NCBI GenBank assembly: GCA_900112785.1
Contig: FONB01000004.1
Coordinates: forward strand, 310,488-374,487
Direction: 5' to 3'
DNA length: 64,000 bases
Source: Phytobacter palmae
Lineage (GTDB): Bacteria > Pseudomonadota > Gammaproteobacteria > Enterobacterales > Enterobacteriaceae
Shown here: positions 9,706 to 21,838 of the stretch, piece after piece
Layout of the letters: every line of letters begins with the position of its first letter
How positions within the stretch are numbered: position 1 is the first letter of the stretch
Notes under the pieces: generated by a model
What the model saw: only the letters and a program-made list of their open reading frames with translations
Told to the model about the DNA's origin: nothing
Database searches by the model: none
Program-made: the position numbers and the translations under genes

Positions 9706-9921
9706 TTCGTGGCCTTATTTTTTCTCTGATTTCTTTACAAATCACCGCCCTTTAAGGCGCGGATTAATCATCATTTCTGTGATGCAATATGCATATAAGC
9801 TGCTGTTAAATATGCTTTGTAACAATTTCGACTAGAATTTATACCAGATTTAGCTGGTCCTCTACGTGCACTTTTTTAGAATACGCACTCATAATTGTCG
9901 GAACCTTTGGGAGTAAAAACA

Positions 9922-11990
<2,069 letters not shown>

Positions 11991-11993
11991 CAA

Positions 11994-12017
11994 AAAACCC
12001 GCCTTCCGGCGGGTTTT
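11994..12017. terminator. Bidirectional terminator between envZ and pckA
   Basis: AAAACCCGCC and GGCGGGTTTT pair over 10 bp around TTCC. Extra A and T tracts on either side make it work for both convergent genes. Confidence 0.9.
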
Positions 12018-12037
12018 GTTTGGTCTGTGTTGGAAAA

Positions 12038-13657
12038 TTACAGCTTCGGCCCGGCGCTCACCAGTGCGGCCCCCGCAGGGGTATCCGTGTACTTCTCAAA
12101 GTTACTGATGAACAGTTTGGCCAACTGCGTTGCTTTCTCCTGCCACTGTTCCGGTGATGCGTAGGTATTACGCGGGTCGAGGATTTTTGTCTCCACGCCG
12201 GGCAATGATGTGGGGATTGCCAGATTAAACATCGGCAGGGTGAAGGTTTCGGCGTTATCCAGTTCACCATTCAGAATCGCATCGATTATTGCGCGCGTAT
12301 CTTTAATGGAGATGCGTTTGCCGGTACCGTTCCACCCCGTGTTTACCAGATATGCCTGCGCACCGACGGCCTGCATACGTTTCACCAGCACTTCTGCATA
12401 CTGCGTGGGGTGCAGCGACAGGAATGCTGCGCCAAAGCAGGCAGAGAAAGTTGGCGTAGGCTCTGTAACTCCACGTTCCGTGCCAGCCAGTTTTGCCGTA
12501 AACCCGGACAAGAAGTGATACTGCGTCTGGTCTGCGGTAAGCCGGGAAACAGGCGGCAACACGCCAAATGCGTCTGCGGTCAGGAAGATGACTTTTGTTG
12601 CATGCCCGGCTTTCGATACAGGCTTAACGATGTTGTCGATGTGATAAATCGGATAGGACACTCGGGTATTTTCTGTTTTCGAGGCATCGTCATAATCGAT
12701 GCTGCCGTCGGCGCGTACGCTAACGTTTTCCAGCAGAGCGTCCCGGCGAATGGCGTGGAAAATATCCGGTTCCGCTTCCTCTGAAAGTCTGATGGTTTTG
12801 GCGTAGCATCCACCTTCGAAGTTGAAGACACCATCATCGTCCCAGCCATGTTCGTCATCGCCAATCAGGCGGCGTTTCGGGTCGGTGGACAGGGTTGTTT
12901 TCCCGGTACCAGATAACCCAAAGAAAACGGCGACGTCACCTTTCTCCCCGACGTTTGCCGAGCAGTGCATTGATGCGATGCCTTTCAGCGGCAGCAGGTA
13001 GTTCATCATTGAGAACATCCCTTTTTTCATTTCGCCGCCGTACCAGGTACCGCCAATCAGCTGAATGCGTTCGGTCAGGTTGAACGCAACGAAGTTCTCT
13101 GAATTCATTCCCTGTTCTTTCCATAACGGGTTCGTGCATTTTGCCCCGTTCATAACAATAAAATCAGGTTTAAACTCAGCGAGCTCTTCGTTTGTCGGAC
13201 GGATAAACATGTTCTTCACAAAGTGCGCCTGCCAGGCGACTTCCGTGACGAAGCGAACGGAAAGACGGGTATCCGGATTTGCGCCACAGAACGCATCGAT
13301 AATAAAAAGTCGTTTTCCGGAGAGTTGTTGCGTGACCAGCCCTTTCAGATGTTGCCAGACTTCGGGCGAGAGCGGTTTGTTGTCGTTCTTGCCTTTGCCT
13401 TTATCAGACCACCAGACAGTGTCACGGGTGGTGTCATCACGGACAATATATTTATCTTTCGGCGAACGGCCGGTGAAAATACCGGTGTCGACGGCAACAG
13501 CACCAGAATTCGTCAAAACTCCGCGCTCGTATCCTTCCAGGTCTGGACGGAGCTCTTCCTGATACAGCGTATCGTAGTCGGGGTTATAGACGATATCCTG
13601 AACATCGTTGATACCATAAGCCTTGAGATCTTGCGGGGTTAATTCGTTAACGCGCAT
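12038..13657 (-). CDS. pckA: Phosphoenolpyruvate carboxykinase (ATP)
   Basis: This 539-residue cytoplasmic enzyme converts oxaloacetate and ATP to phosphoenolpyruvate, CO2 and ADP, the first committed step of gluconeogenesis. The kinase P-loop GLSGTGKTT and metal-binding motif GDDEHGW are present. The start [10 protein letters not shown] has a strong AAGGAG site 8 bp upstream; a longer in-frame start at 13711 has no family support. Length fits E. coli (540). A CRP-like site upstream fits the known catabolite control. Confidence 0.97.
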   Translation of the reverse strand: MRVNELTPQDLKAYGINDVQDIVYNPDYDTLYQEELRPDLEGYERGVLTNSGAVAVDTGIFTGRSPKDKYIVRDDTTRDTVWWSDKGKGKNDNKPLSPEVWQHLKGLVTQQLSGKRLFIIDAFCGANPDTRLSVRFVTEVAWQAHFVKNMFIRPTNEELAEFKPDFIVMNGAKCTNPLWKEQGMNSENFVAFNLTERIQLIGGTWYGGEMKKGMFSMMNYLLPLKGIASMHCSANVGEKGDVAVFFGLSGTGKTTLSTDPKRRLIGDDEHGWDDDGVFNFEGGCYAKTIRLSEEAEPDIFHAIRRDALLENVSVRADGSIDYDDASKTENTRVSYPIYHIDNIVKPVSKAGHATKVIFLTADAFGVLPPVSRLTADQTQYHFLSGFTAKLAGTERGVTEPTPTFSACFGAAFLSLHPTQYAEVLVKRMQAVGAQAYLVNTGWNGTGKRISIKDTRAIIDAILNGELDNAETFTLPMFNLAIPTSLPGVETKILDPRNTYASPEQWQEKATQLAKLFISNFEKYTDTPAGAALVSAGPKL

Positions 13658-13775
13658 GTCACTACTCCTTAGCCAATATGTACTGCCTGAAATTGTAGGG
13701 TCGTTGCTCATTCCCTGACCGCGACGGGGCTCATAGATTTACGTATCTCGATGCCTCCTGGATCGCGGAAAACGC

Positions 13776-13791
13776 TGTGACATGGGTCACG
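13776..13791 (-). promoter_or_regulatory. CRP site upstream of pckA
   Basis: TGTGACATGGGTCACG matches 9 of 10 bases of TGTGA-N6-TCACA. It lies about 126 bp before the pckA start, where an activator site would be expected. cAMP-CRP control of pck is established in E. coli. Confidence 0.65.
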
Positions 13792-13837
13792 TGGCGACAT
13801 AGTTGCTGGCAATAATAGCCAGAATAATCGAGAAAAT

Positions 13838-13851
13838 GTCACTAAAGTGAC
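13838..13851. promoter_or_regulatory. GTCACT-AA-AGTGAC palindrome in the pckA upstream region
   Basis: A perfect 6-bp dyad with a 2-bp centre lies 62 bp upstream of the CRP-like site. It looks like a protein-binding site. Its half-site GTCACT resembles half a CRP or FNR-family site but the spacing is wrong for both. I cannot name the factor. Confidence 0.35.
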
Positions 13852-13958
13852 GGAAAGCGATATTTTTAACGGCAGCTTTGTGACTGTAATCGCTTTCATG
13901 AAAGTAAATTACGTAAGGCTTTCAGAAAACATTTTAGCGGAAACGTGACGCGCTATGC

Positions 13959-13987
13959 AAAAGCGCCACCGATAAGGTGGCGCTTTT
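13959..13987. terminator. Terminator of hslO
   Basis: AAAAGCGCCACC pairs with GGTGGCGCTTTT over 12 bp around GATAA. It lies 20 bp past the hslO stop and could act in both directions. Confidence 0.85.
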
Positions 13988-14007
13988 ACTAACGATTAAG
14001 GAAGGTC

Positions 14008-14886
14008 TTAATGTACCTTGGGATCGGCAGGCGAGGCGTTGTTACGGATTTCAGCAATGTCCATGGCATTGAACAGATAATGATTACCACAGTAATCGCA
14101 ATGCATGTCGATTTCGCCCTCTTCGGCAATAATGCTGTCAACTTCTTCATCTGGCAGGGTTTTTAACGCACCAGCACAGCGCTCGCGGGAACAAGTACAC
14201 TTGAATTCCACATCCTGCGGGTCATACAGGGTAACTTCTTCTTCATGGTACAAACGCCACAGAACATCCTGCGCGGGGAGCGTAAGCAACTCTTCTGCTT
14301 TGATCGTTTCAGTCAGCGTCGCCAGGTGTTCGAAATCTACAGCCTGCGTATCCTGAGCAGGTAAAACCTGCAGCAACATACCGCCAGCGGCCGGCGCGCC
14401 ATCCACATCACCCGTACGGATGAATAAACGGGTAGGTAGCTGTTCAGAACGCAGGAAGTAATCTTCCAGGCACGCTGCCAGCGTATCACCTTCAAGACCG
14501 ACGACACCCTGATAACGCTCACCTTCTTCCGGCGTAATGGTGATGACCAGATAGCCATTGCCGACCAGCGTTTTCAGATCTGCATCGTCAGCAATATCGC
14601 CCTGTACGCGAGCTACACCACGCATCTGTTGGCGGTTGTTACCATTGATGACGGCCAGGCTCATTGGGCCATCGCCCTGTAGCTGAACGGTGATGTCACC
14701 CGCAAATTTCAGGGTGGCAGTCAGCAGGCTGGTCGCGACCAGCAGTTCACCAAGAATGGTTTTTACTGGCTGCGGATAGCTATGGTTTTCCAGGATCTGC
14801 TTCCAGGTTTCGGAGACGGTTACCAGTTCGCCACGCACGGCATAGTTCTCGAACAGGTAGCGGTGTAATTGGTCATGTTGAGCCAT
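14008..14886 (-). CDS. hslO: Redox-activated chaperone Hsp33
   Basis: This 292-residue cytoplasmic holdase becomes active when oxidative stress forms disulfides among four zinc-binding cysteines. These are seen near the C-terminus as CTCSRERC and CDYC. Length equals E. coli HslO. It lies 24 bp after hslR, in the same operon with yrfG. Confidence 0.97.
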   Translation of the reverse strand: MAQHDQLHRYLFENYAVRGELVTVSETWKQILENHSYPQPVKTILGELLVATSLLTATLKFAGDITVQLQGDGPMSLAVINGNNRQQMRGVARVQGDIADDADLKTLVGNGYLVITITPEEGERYQGVVGLEGDTLAACLEDYFLRSEQLPTRLFIRTGDVDGAPAAGGMLLQVLPAQDTQAVDFEHLATLTETIKAEELLTLPAQDVLWRLYHEEEVTLYDPQDVEFKCTCSRERCAGALKTLPDEEVDSIIAEEGEIDMHCDYCGNHYLFNAMDIAEIRNNASPADPKVH

Positions 14887-14910
14887 AGTTTTCTCTCTTG
14901 CGGGTGCGCG

Positions 14911-15312
14911 TTACTCGCTGTCACCGTATTTAAATTTCATCAGGTCGCGGCGTTCTTTTTTATCCGGACGGCGATCGGGATGCGGCATTGTAAGCGCATT
15001 CATCTTCCTGGCCAGCGCCATTTTTTCGCGCTTCGTTACGCTTTCCGCTGTCTCTTCGTACATTTCGACGGCTTCTGCGGCGGGGCGGCGTTGTTCGGTA
15101 ATCGCTTTAACAATCACCGTACGTTCATCATTACCTTGCCTGAGCGTTAACGTGGCGTTCAGTTCGACGATTTTACTCGGCTTGCTGCGCTGACCGTTGT
15201 AATGCACTTTGCCGCCTTCGATCATCTCGCGGGCTAATGCGCGTGTTTTATAAAAACGCGCAGCCCATAGCCATTTATCGAGGCGAACATCGGGTGCTGA
15301 TTGTTCTTTCAT
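14911..15312 (-). CDS. hslR: Ribosome-associated heat shock protein Hsp15
   Basis: This 133-residue protein carries an S4 RNA-binding domain (VRLDKWLWAARFYKTRALAREMI, from about residue 9) and a basic C-terminal tail. Hsp15 binds stalled 50S subunits that carry nascent chain-tRNA and helps recycle them. Its ATG shares one base with the yrfG stop codon (TAATG), which suggests translational coupling. Confidence 0.96.
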   Translation of the reverse strand: MKEQSAPDVRLDKWLWAARFYKTRALAREMIEGGKVHYNGQRSKPSKIVELNATLTLRQGNDERTVIVKAITEQRRPAAEAVEMYEETAESVTKREKMALARKMNALTMPHPDRRPDKKERRDLMKFKYGDSE

Positions 15313-15992
15313 TACCCCTCCTTCACGTTAAGTGAGGGAATCAGATGGCGATAATCATTCATGCCGGGATGACGTAGATAACTTTTCTCCGCCAGACCTG
15401 AATCCGGGTTGGTTACGCCCAGGCAGTAACGAATGCCAAATTTTGCGGCGGCATCCAGAATGGGTTCGCTGTCATCGATGAACAGCGTTCTTTCGGCGTT
15501 TAAGCCCGTCTCTTGCGCCACGGCTTGCCACAAACGCTGATCCTCTTTCGGATAACCAAATGTGTGGGTGGAAAGTAATAAATCAAGGTGCGATGCCAGA
15601 CCGGTATGCTCAAGTTTCACCGCGAGATTATGCGGATGAGCATTGGTCAGCAGGATGCGTCGCTTGCCACTTTTTTGCAGCGCATCAAGAAAAGGAACGG
15701 TATCTTCACGCAGCACAGCACGCGGCCCCTGCTGCGTTGTCATCGCGCAGATATCCAGTCCTAAGCGTTCGCTCCAGTAATCCAGACAATACCAGTTTAG
15801 CGTATGCTGCACGGCATGATATTCCTGATGAAGGATAGCCTGAGCTTCTGCGGGCGTAATGCCTTGCTTTGCACCAAACGTCTCCGGCACCAGTTTTTGC
15901 CAGAAATAATTATCAAAGGCGAGATCGAGCAGTGTACCGTCCATGTCCAGCAGAACGGTATCCACGTTCTGCCAGTCGATATCAAAATGCAT
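15312..15992 (-). CDS. yrfG: GMP/IMP nucleotidase YrfG (HAD family)
   Basis: This 226-residue HAD phosphatase has motif I LLDMDGTLLD (about 15-24), motif II LLTNAH and motif IV FIDDSE. E. coli YrfG dephosphorylates GMP and IMP. It is the first gene of the yrfG-hslR-hslO run. Confidence 0.94.
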   Translation of the reverse strand: MHFDIDWQNVDTVLLDMDGTLLDLAFDNYFWQKLVPETFGAKQGITPAEAQAILHQEYHAVQHTLNWYCLDYWSERLGLDICAMTTQQGPRAVLREDTVPFLDALQKSGKRRILLTNAHPHNLAVKLEHTGLASHLDLLLSTHTFGYPKEDQRLWQAVAQETGLNAERTLFIDDSEPILDAAAKFGIRYCLGVTNPDSGLAEKSYLRHPGMNDYRHLIPSLNVKEG

Positions 15993-16020
15993 AAGAAGCT
16001 CCAGCCAGAAATAACGATGC

Positions 16021-16044
16021 GCGACAGGTTAACATACCTGTCGC
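16021..16044. terminator. Hairpin between igaA and yrfG
   Basis: GCGACAGGT and ACCTGTCGC pair perfectly around a 6-nt loop within the 64-bp gap between igaA and yrfG. No T run follows on either strand, so it may be an mRNA-processing or weak termination structure. Confidence 0.45.
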
Positions 16045-16056
16045 CGATGACAGTTA

Positions 16057-18195
16057 TCAGGTCAGGCTATCGGGCGCGGGGATAAGCCCGGGGTTGAGGC
16101 AATTTTCGTAGTATTGCTGAATTTCAGCCAGACGCGTGCGGTTTCGATGGTAACGGCGCAGCGCCTGAACACCGTTATAAACGCAGCAGACTATCATTGC
16201 CAGAAGCAGAAGCGCGGTACTGACGTAACGCCAGAGCCCTGTTGCGCTATCTGGCATACGGTGCAGGCTGACATGACGCGTACCATTGGCGTCAGTCGAA
16301 ATATTGGTAATGATGCCTTCTGCGGTGAACGGAGTTTGCATCAGCATTCCTGCCAGACGCTGGAACTCTGCCCACTGTTCGGCTGCCGGATAGTCATATA
16401 ACGCGACGCCAGGATAGGGCTGATCTACCAGTTCACTCCCTTCTTCACTAATAATCAGAAAACCGCCAGGCGCCGGACTGTTAAGCGCCTGCGCCGCGCG
16501 GGTTGTTTCGCGTAAAATAAAGGGAGCGGTGGAGGTGGTGACCAGATTATCCAGCGATTCTGCGCTGACCGGGCGCAGTAACACATTCACGCCGGTGAGT
16601 TTACCCGTGCTGGCGCGTGCCGTCAGCGTATCCCAGTCTTTACTGTTCCCAAGGTTGACCAGTGCGTTTTTAAGCCGCAGGCAGTCGTCCTGTGCCGAAC
16701 AAAGATCCTGTGTTTTCAGCACAATCTCAGAAAAATCATCCAGTAAGACCATGCCTGATTTTTGAATGGCAGTACGCAGAGCCGGACTAACGCGAGAGTC
16801 GTCATCCTGTTTCGGATGCAACTGGCGATTGACGGCTTCCATCAGCGCTGTCGCTTTGGTGACGGTTTCTGATTCCGGCAATGGCAGCGGTGGCGCATCG
16901 TTCCAGATAATTTGCGAACAGTCGAACGGCGCAAACGGCGAGTTTTGGCGTGAGGTCCAGTTGCCTGACGAATGGATGCTACACATGCCGGTACCATGAA
17001 TCTTTAGCGAGTCACCGATACGAAGCCCCGCTTCTTCAAGCTGGCTAACTTTCGTCGCTTCGATGGTCTGCGCCCCTTTGAACCATGAAAGGGTAAATTT
17101 GATGGGCATATCCAGCGGAACCCACATCAGCAGCATAATCAGGACCAGCATCGCCCCGGCTGAAATCACGGCGCTGCGTACCCAATGCTGGAGAGGGAAG
17201 TTCTTAACCTCATCATGCAGCGATAAAAATCGCCCCTGACGAACAACGTGACGATCGAGATAGATATCAATATCGCTTTGTTGCCCCAGATCCTGGGCGA
17301 TAAAAGGCTGCCAGTGGCGCGGATAGATAAGATCAATAATTCCTAAGGAGATGTTATTGATCTGTTCCTGATTGTTCTCGCCAAAAAGGCCCCAGCGTTT
17401 GGGGGTGCCGCGCAGGCAATGGATTTCGCGCAGCGCATTCTGCGCAGGCGGTGCAAAGATGCCCCAGAGCCCGGCCGCAAGCAGCATGATGCCGGCTACG
17501 GCGAGCCAGGGAACAAACACGTCCGGGGTGACCAGGCAGAAAAAGAACAGTAAAAACGATGTTGAAATTAACAATGCCTCGCGCATGCCATCCGGGCGGC
17601 TCAGTGCATACTCTTCCACCGTTTCATGGCGAATATTAAGTAGCTCGATTTGCTCCGTCTCTTCGCCGCGGATAGCTGAATGCGACGATGGAACCTGCTC
17701 TGGCACCAGGCTGTGTTCTTCCGGGCGAAATTCATTCAGGGCGTGGCCATTGAGCGAAATGACCAGCGGCAGGGTGTCGGTTCGGATAAGCTCAACGCTG
17801 TTTTCGTCGTTGATATACTGTTCCCAGAACGGCGGCAGATGTACTTCCACAGAATCAAGGTAGTAGCGCCATTTGTTTGGGGCATCGGTCGTAATGCCGT
17901 AGCGGGTAATCGCACGGGTGACGCTGATGACCGTATTACTTTGTGCGTTGAGCGTGAGGGAGACTGGCGCTGCCGTCGCGCCGGTCGGACCTGGTACCTG
18001 ACGGGTACGGGAGAGCGATTCCAGATAGCTTTCAACAGCGCTGCGCTCATCAGGAGTTAATTTGCGGGTTGTCGCGCCAGCGAAAGCTTGCAGATGTGGC
18101 AGACGGTATCGCCTTTGCGATCGCGCTCTGTAAAACCACCCAACAAGGCATACGCAGGCCAGCATAGCAGCGAAATAAATCAAAATGGTGCTCAT
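16057..18195 (-). CDS. igaA: Rcs phosphorelay inhibitor IgaA (YrfF)
   Basis: This 712-residue inner-membrane protein has an N-terminal membrane helix (MSTILIYFAAMLACVCLVGWFY), a central membrane region (about 207-250), another near 340-360, and a helix near the C-terminus (about 655-678) after a large periplasmic segment. In Salmonella and E. coli it holds the Rcs system off by contacting RcsD and is usually essential. Length fits the E. coli protein (711). It is divergent from nudE. Confidence 0.96.
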   Translation of the reverse strand: MSTILIYFAAMLACVCLVGWFYRARSQRRYRLPHLQAFAGATTRKLTPDERSAVESYLESLSRTRQVPGPTGATAAPVSLTLNAQSNTVISVTRAITRYGITTDAPNKWRYYLDSVEVHLPPFWEQYINDENSVELIRTDTLPLVISLNGHALNEFRPEEHSLVPEQVPSSHSAIRGEETEQIELLNIRHETVEEYALSRPDGMREALLISTSFLLFFFCLVTPDVFVPWLAVAGIMLLAAGLWGIFAPPAQNALREIHCLRGTPKRWGLFGENNQEQINNISLGIIDLIYPRHWQPFIAQDLGQQSDIDIYLDRHVVRQGRFLSLHDEVKNFPLQHWVRSAVISAGAMLVLIMLLMWVPLDMPIKFTLSWFKGAQTIEATKVSQLEEAGLRIGDSLKIHGTGMCSIHSSGNWTSRQNSPFAPFDCSQIIWNDAPPLPLPESETVTKATALMEAVNRQLHPKQDDDSRVSPALRTAIQKSGMVLLDDFSEIVLKTQDLCSAQDDCLRLKNALVNLGNSKDWDTLTARASTGKLTGVNVLLRPVSAESLDNLVTTSTAPFILRETTRAAQALNSPAPGGFLIISEEGSELVDQPYPGVALYDYPAAEQWAEFQRLAGMLMQTPFTAEGIITNISTDANGTRHVSLHRMPDSATGLWRYVSTALLLLAMIVCCVYNGVQALRRYHRNRTRLAEIQQYYENCLNPGLIPAPDSLT

Positions 18196-18515
18196 GCTTT
18201 CCCCATCTTACTTTTACTAGCAGGTGTAGTCAGTTGCACCCTTTCCCGTAAATTCAATGAATATGGCTGGAGCGTTATCGGGCAAATCGTTAGTCTAATA
18301 GGTGAACGCCTGACAACATGCAAAATAGTAGCAAAGCCGCAATAGAGCGAATATCAGCAAATTCTTAGTTTTATTTCAACCTCTTGACTTTTAGGTTTAT
18401 TTGGGAAATAGCTTCTGCTAAGTTACAGGAATGTAAATGAGGCGCGAAGAACATTGCCGAAACAGCGTCGCATGTCGCACAATAATGCCAGTAATCTCTG
18501 GAAAGACCGATAATA
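18196..18515. other. 320-bp divergent igaA/nudE promoter region
   Basis: No gene is visible in this gap. A TTGACT hexamer at 18384-18389 followed about 17 bp later by AATAGC could be the nudE promoter. Nothing specific stands out for igaA. Confidence 0.45.
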
Positions 18516-19076
18516 ATGAGCGAATCATTGCAAAAACCCACCATTCTTAACGTTGAAACCGTCGCGTCTTCACGACTTTTTAACGTAGAAAGTGTGGACC
18601 TGGAATTCAGCAACGGCGTACGTCGTGTCTATGAGCGTATGCGTCCCTCGTCGCGTGAAGCGGTGATGATCGTGCCTATTGTAGACGATCATATCATTCT
18701 CATTCGCGAATATGCTGTGGGTACCGAATCGTATGAGCTTGGATTTTCCAAAGGGTTAATCGATCCTGGCGAAAATATGTATGAGGCGGCCAACCGCGAG
18801 CTTAAAGAAGAGGTGGGTTTCGGCGCGAAGGAATTAACGTTTCTGAAAAAACTCAGCATGGCTCCGTCTTATTTCTCCAGCAAAATGAATATCATGGTTG
18901 CTGAGGATTTATACCCCGAGTCGCTGCCTGGTGACGAGCCTGAGCCGTTACCGCAGGTGCGCTGGCCGCTGGCCCATTTGATGGATCTGCTGGAAGAGCC
19001 TGATTTTAATGAAGCCCGCAATGTAAGCGCGCTGTTCTTGTTAAGAGAGTGGCTGAAAGGGCAGGGCCGATTATAA
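18516..19076 (+). CDS. nudE: ADP compounds hydrolase NudE (Nudix)
   Basis: This 186-residue Nudix hydrolase acts on ADP-ribose, Ap3A and NADH. The intact Nudix box begins at GLIDPGENMYEAANRELKEE (about 91-110), with REL and EE catalytic residues present. Length equals E. coli NudE. A strong terminator follows at once. Confidence 0.96.
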   Translation: MSESLQKPTILNVETVASSRLFNVESVDLEFSNGVRRVYERMRPSSREAVMIVPIVDDHIILIREYAVGTESYELGFSKGLIDPGENMYEAANRELKEEVGFGAKELTFLKKLSMAPSYFSSKMNIMVAEDLYPESLPGDEPEPLPQVRWPLAHLMDLLEEPDFNEARNVSALFLLREWLKGQGRL

Positions 19077-19100
19077 AAAAAGCGCGTAAGCGCTTTTTTT
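19075..19100. terminator. Terminator of nudE
   Basis: Seven A, then GCGC-GTAA-GCGC, then seven T make a classic bidirectional intrinsic terminator overlapping the last bases of the nudE stop codon. Confidence 0.88.
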
Positions 19101-19118
19101 ATATCTGTCAGAACAGCA

Positions 19119-19160
19119 GGTGGCCCGGATAAGACGTTTATGCGCCGTATCCGGGACACC
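19119..19160. repeat. REP element between nudE and mrcA
   Basis: GGTGGCCCGGATA and TATCCGGGACACC flank GCG-containing central sequence in the classic REP hairpin pattern. It lies between the nudE terminator and the mrcA stop, where it may protect the 3' ends of the convergent transcripts. Confidence 0.75.
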
Positions 19161-19165
19161 TTTTA

Positions 19166-21718
19166 TCAGAACAATTCGTGCGTCTCGCCATTATCAATAA
19201 TAGTGGTTCCAACTTCATGCACGGCCTGCTGTGTCGGCTGCGTCCCGTCAATAAAGTACTCCTGACGGCTGCTGCCTCCATTCGCCAGTTGCCCTGTACT
19301 GCGATCGATATTTACCGTCACAATTCCTGGTGGTGGCGTGAGTGGTTGTTCCGGTACGCCATTGAGAACAACCTGCATGTAAGCATCCCATGCTGGCTGC
19401 GCGCTTTTCGCCCCGCCTTCGTAACCCGAGATCTGATCTTTGATGGCGCCCGATGCGGAGGTGCGACCCAGATCGCGACGATGATCATCAAAACCGATCC
19501 AGACCGATGTCACTACGCCCGGACCATAACCGGAGAACCAGGCATCTTTCGAGCTGTTTGTGGTCCCGGTTTTACCACCGATATCATTACGCTTGAGATC
19601 CCGGCCCGCCCGCCAGCCTGTGCCTTGCCAGCCTGGTTCACCGAAGATATTACTGTTAAGCGCGCTCTTAATTAAAAACGAAAGCGGCGTACTGATGACA
19701 TGCGGTGCATACTCCTGACCGCCACTCTTCACTACCAGATCCTGATTGGCCTGCTCCAGTTGCGGCATCGGTATGGAAGGATTCTGCTGCTCCTGAGAGA
19801 TAGCCACGTTTTCCATATCTTTGTTTTCCAGCACGTCTGACTTCGGCGTATCTCCGTAAATTACCGGGATATTACACTCCGCGCAGGCTACTTTTGGCCG
19901 GGCTTCGAACAGAACATTTCCCTGATCGTTTTCAATTTTGGTGATGAAGTACGGATCAATGAGGAATCCGCCGTTCGCCATGACCGAGTAGCCGCGGGCT
20001 ACCTGCATTGGGGTGAATGACGCGGAGCCAAGCGCCAGTGACTCCGTATGCACGATGTTTTGTGCCGGGAAACCGAATCGCTGTAAATACTCAGCGGCGT
20101 AGTCGACCCCCATTGCACGCATGGCGCGTACCATCACCACGTTCTTCGACTGACCAAGCCCCTGGCGCAGACGAATTGGCCCGGCATACTCATCGGGTGA
20201 GTTTTTCGGACGCCAGTCGGAGCCTGCCCCGGCATCCCAGCGGGAGATAGGCACATCGTTCAGGATACTGGCCAGCGTCAGGCCTTTGTCCATCGCTGCG
20301 GTATAAAGGAATGGTTTGATATTAGAGCCAACCTGACGCAGCGCCTGGGTCGCGCGGTTAAATTTGCTCTGATTGAAATCGAAGCCGCCAACCAGCGCCA
20401 GTACCGCGCCGTCGTGCGGATTAATGGAGACCAGTGCAGAGTTAACATCCGGCACCTGTGCCAGCCACCAGCCTTCGTTTACCATGCGAACCCAAATCTG
20501 TTGCCCGGCCAGTACGACATCGGTCACTTTGCGCGGAGTTGGGCCTTGCGCGGTGTCGGAACGATAAGGGCGCGCCCAGCGCATACCGTCCATATGCAAT
20601 GATACAGAGGTCCCGTCTCCCAGCATCGCGGTGGCTTCTTGCGCATTGGCGGCTGTGACGACAGCAGGTTCCAGCGGTCCATAGGTCGGCAATGCTTTCA
20701 GGGTATCGGTGATTTTTTTGCTATCCCAGGCGCTTTCGCCCGGTTTCCACAGCACATTGGACGGGCCGCGATAACCATGACGCATATCGTAATCCATCAC
20801 GTTATTGCGCACGGCGTCCTGCGCGGCCAGTTGCACTTTACGGGTGATGGTGGTGTAAACACGATAACCATCTTCGTAGGCTTTATCGCCGTAGCGATTC
20901 ACCATCTCCTGACGCACCATTTCTGAGAGGTAGGGCGCCGAGAAGGCAATCTCCGGTGCATGGTAATCGGCGTCAATGGCTTCGCCACGCGCCTGGTCAT
21001 ACTGCGTCTGGCTGATGTAGCCCTCGCTCAGCATACGGGCCAGGACCACATTACGGCGAGCTGTTGCGCGATCAAGCGAATAGAGCGGGTTAAAGGTGGA
21101 CGGCGCTTTTGGCAGCCCGGCAATGACGGCCATTTCACTCAGAGTGAGCTGGTCGACGGGTTTGCCAAAGTAGACCTGTGCCGCCGCACCCACACCATAA
21201 GCACGATAACCGAGGTAAATTTTATTGAGGTAAAGCTCAAGAATCTCGTCTTTATTCAGCAACTGCTCGATACGAATAGCCAGGAACACTTCCTTGATTT
21301 TACGCATCAGCGTGCGTTCCGGACTCAGGAAGAAGTTACGCGCGAGCTGTTGAGTAATGGTACTGGCGCCCTGTGAGGCGTGACCAGAGAAAAGCGCCAC
21401 GCTGGCCGCGCGGAAAATCCCCACCGGATCAACACCATGGTGTTCATAGAAGCGGCTGTCTTCTGTGGCAACAAACGCTTTGACCATCTCTGGCGGTATC
21501 TGACTTAAGGTCAGCGGAATGCGGCGTTTTTCGCCGTACTGCGCAATCAACTCGCCGTCGGCACTATAGACCTGCATCGGGATTTGTAGTCGCACGTCTT
21601 TCAGCGTGGCGACGTCAGGTAGCTGCGGCTCAATGAATTTGTACAACCCATAAATCGAGCCTGCTCCCAGCAGAATGCAACACACTGCAAGGATCAATAA
21701 ATACTTTACGAACTTCAC
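19166..21718 (-). CDS. mrcA: Penicillin-binding protein 1A
   Basis: This bifunctional peptidoglycan glycosyltransferase/transpeptidase is anchored by one N-terminal membrane helix (about 5-25). The GT51 domain has the catalytic Glu in ATEDSRFYEHHG and the STITQQLARN motif. The transpeptidase has SxxK in VGSNIKPF and KTGTT. I choose the GTG start at 21718 (VKFVKYLLIL), which gives 850 residues as in E. coli; an ATG at 21742 would add eight residues but has no ribosome site. It is divergent from hofM, as ponA is from pilM in many bacteria. Confidence 0.95.
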   Translation of the reverse strand: MKFVKYLLILAVCCILLGAGSIYGLYKFIEPQLPDVATLKDVRLQIPMQVYSADGELIAQYGEKRRIPLTLSQIPPEMVKAFVATEDSRFYEHHGVDPVGIFRAASVALFSGHASQGASTITQQLARNFFLSPERTLMRKIKEVFLAIRIEQLLNKDEILELYLNKIYLGYRAYGVGAAAQVYFGKPVDQLTLSEMAVIAGLPKAPSTFNPLYSLDRATARRNVVLARMLSEGYISQTQYDQARGEAIDADYHAPEIAFSAPYLSEMVRQEMVNRYGDKAYEDGYRVYTTITRKVQLAAQDAVRNNVMDYDMRHGYRGPSNVLWKPGESAWDSKKITDTLKALPTYGPLEPAVVTAANAQEATAMLGDGTSVSLHMDGMRWARPYRSDTAQGPTPRKVTDVVLAGQQIWVRMVNEGWWLAQVPDVNSALVSINPHDGAVLALVGGFDFNQSKFNRATQALRQVGSNIKPFLYTAAMDKGLTLASILNDVPISRWDAGAGSDWRPKNSPDEYAGPIRLRQGLGQSKNVVMVRAMRAMGVDYAAEYLQRFGFPAQNIVHTESLALGSASFTPMQVARGYSVMANGGFLIDPYFITKIENDQGNVLFEARPKVACAECNIPVIYGDTPKSDVLENKDMENVAISQEQQNPSIPMPQLEQANQDLVVKSGGQEYAPHVISTPLSFLIKSALNSNIFGEPGWQGTGWRAGRDLKRNDIGGKTGTTNSSKDAWFSGYGPGVVTSVWIGFDDHRRDLGRTSASGAIKDQISGYEGGAKSAQPAWDAYMQVVLNGVPEQPLTPPPGIVTVNIDRSTGQLANGGSSRQEYFIDGTQPTQQAVHEVGTTIIDNGETHELF

Positions 21719-21838
21719 CGGAGGATTCCCATTTAGTTTCATTTGGGCAGTTTATAAACAACCGCGCGGTAGTATAAATGCAAGCCTGATGCATTGATAT
21801 AGCCGTTATCTTTCCTGGCGATAAGGAGGTCGCGATTT

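Larger units (their letters stand above)
13658..14007. other. 350-bp pckA regulatory region
   Basis: The gap between pckA and hslO holds the pckA promoter region with the CRP-like site and the GTCACT palindrome, then the terminator of hslO at its far end. No coding frame here is convincing; the 63-codon minus frame covering 13708-13899 has no recognisable content. Confidence 0.6.

Noticed and set aside
13658-13711. pckA start at 13711
   Set aside because: It adds 18 residues with no family counterpart; the 13657 ATG has an AAGGAG site at good spacing.
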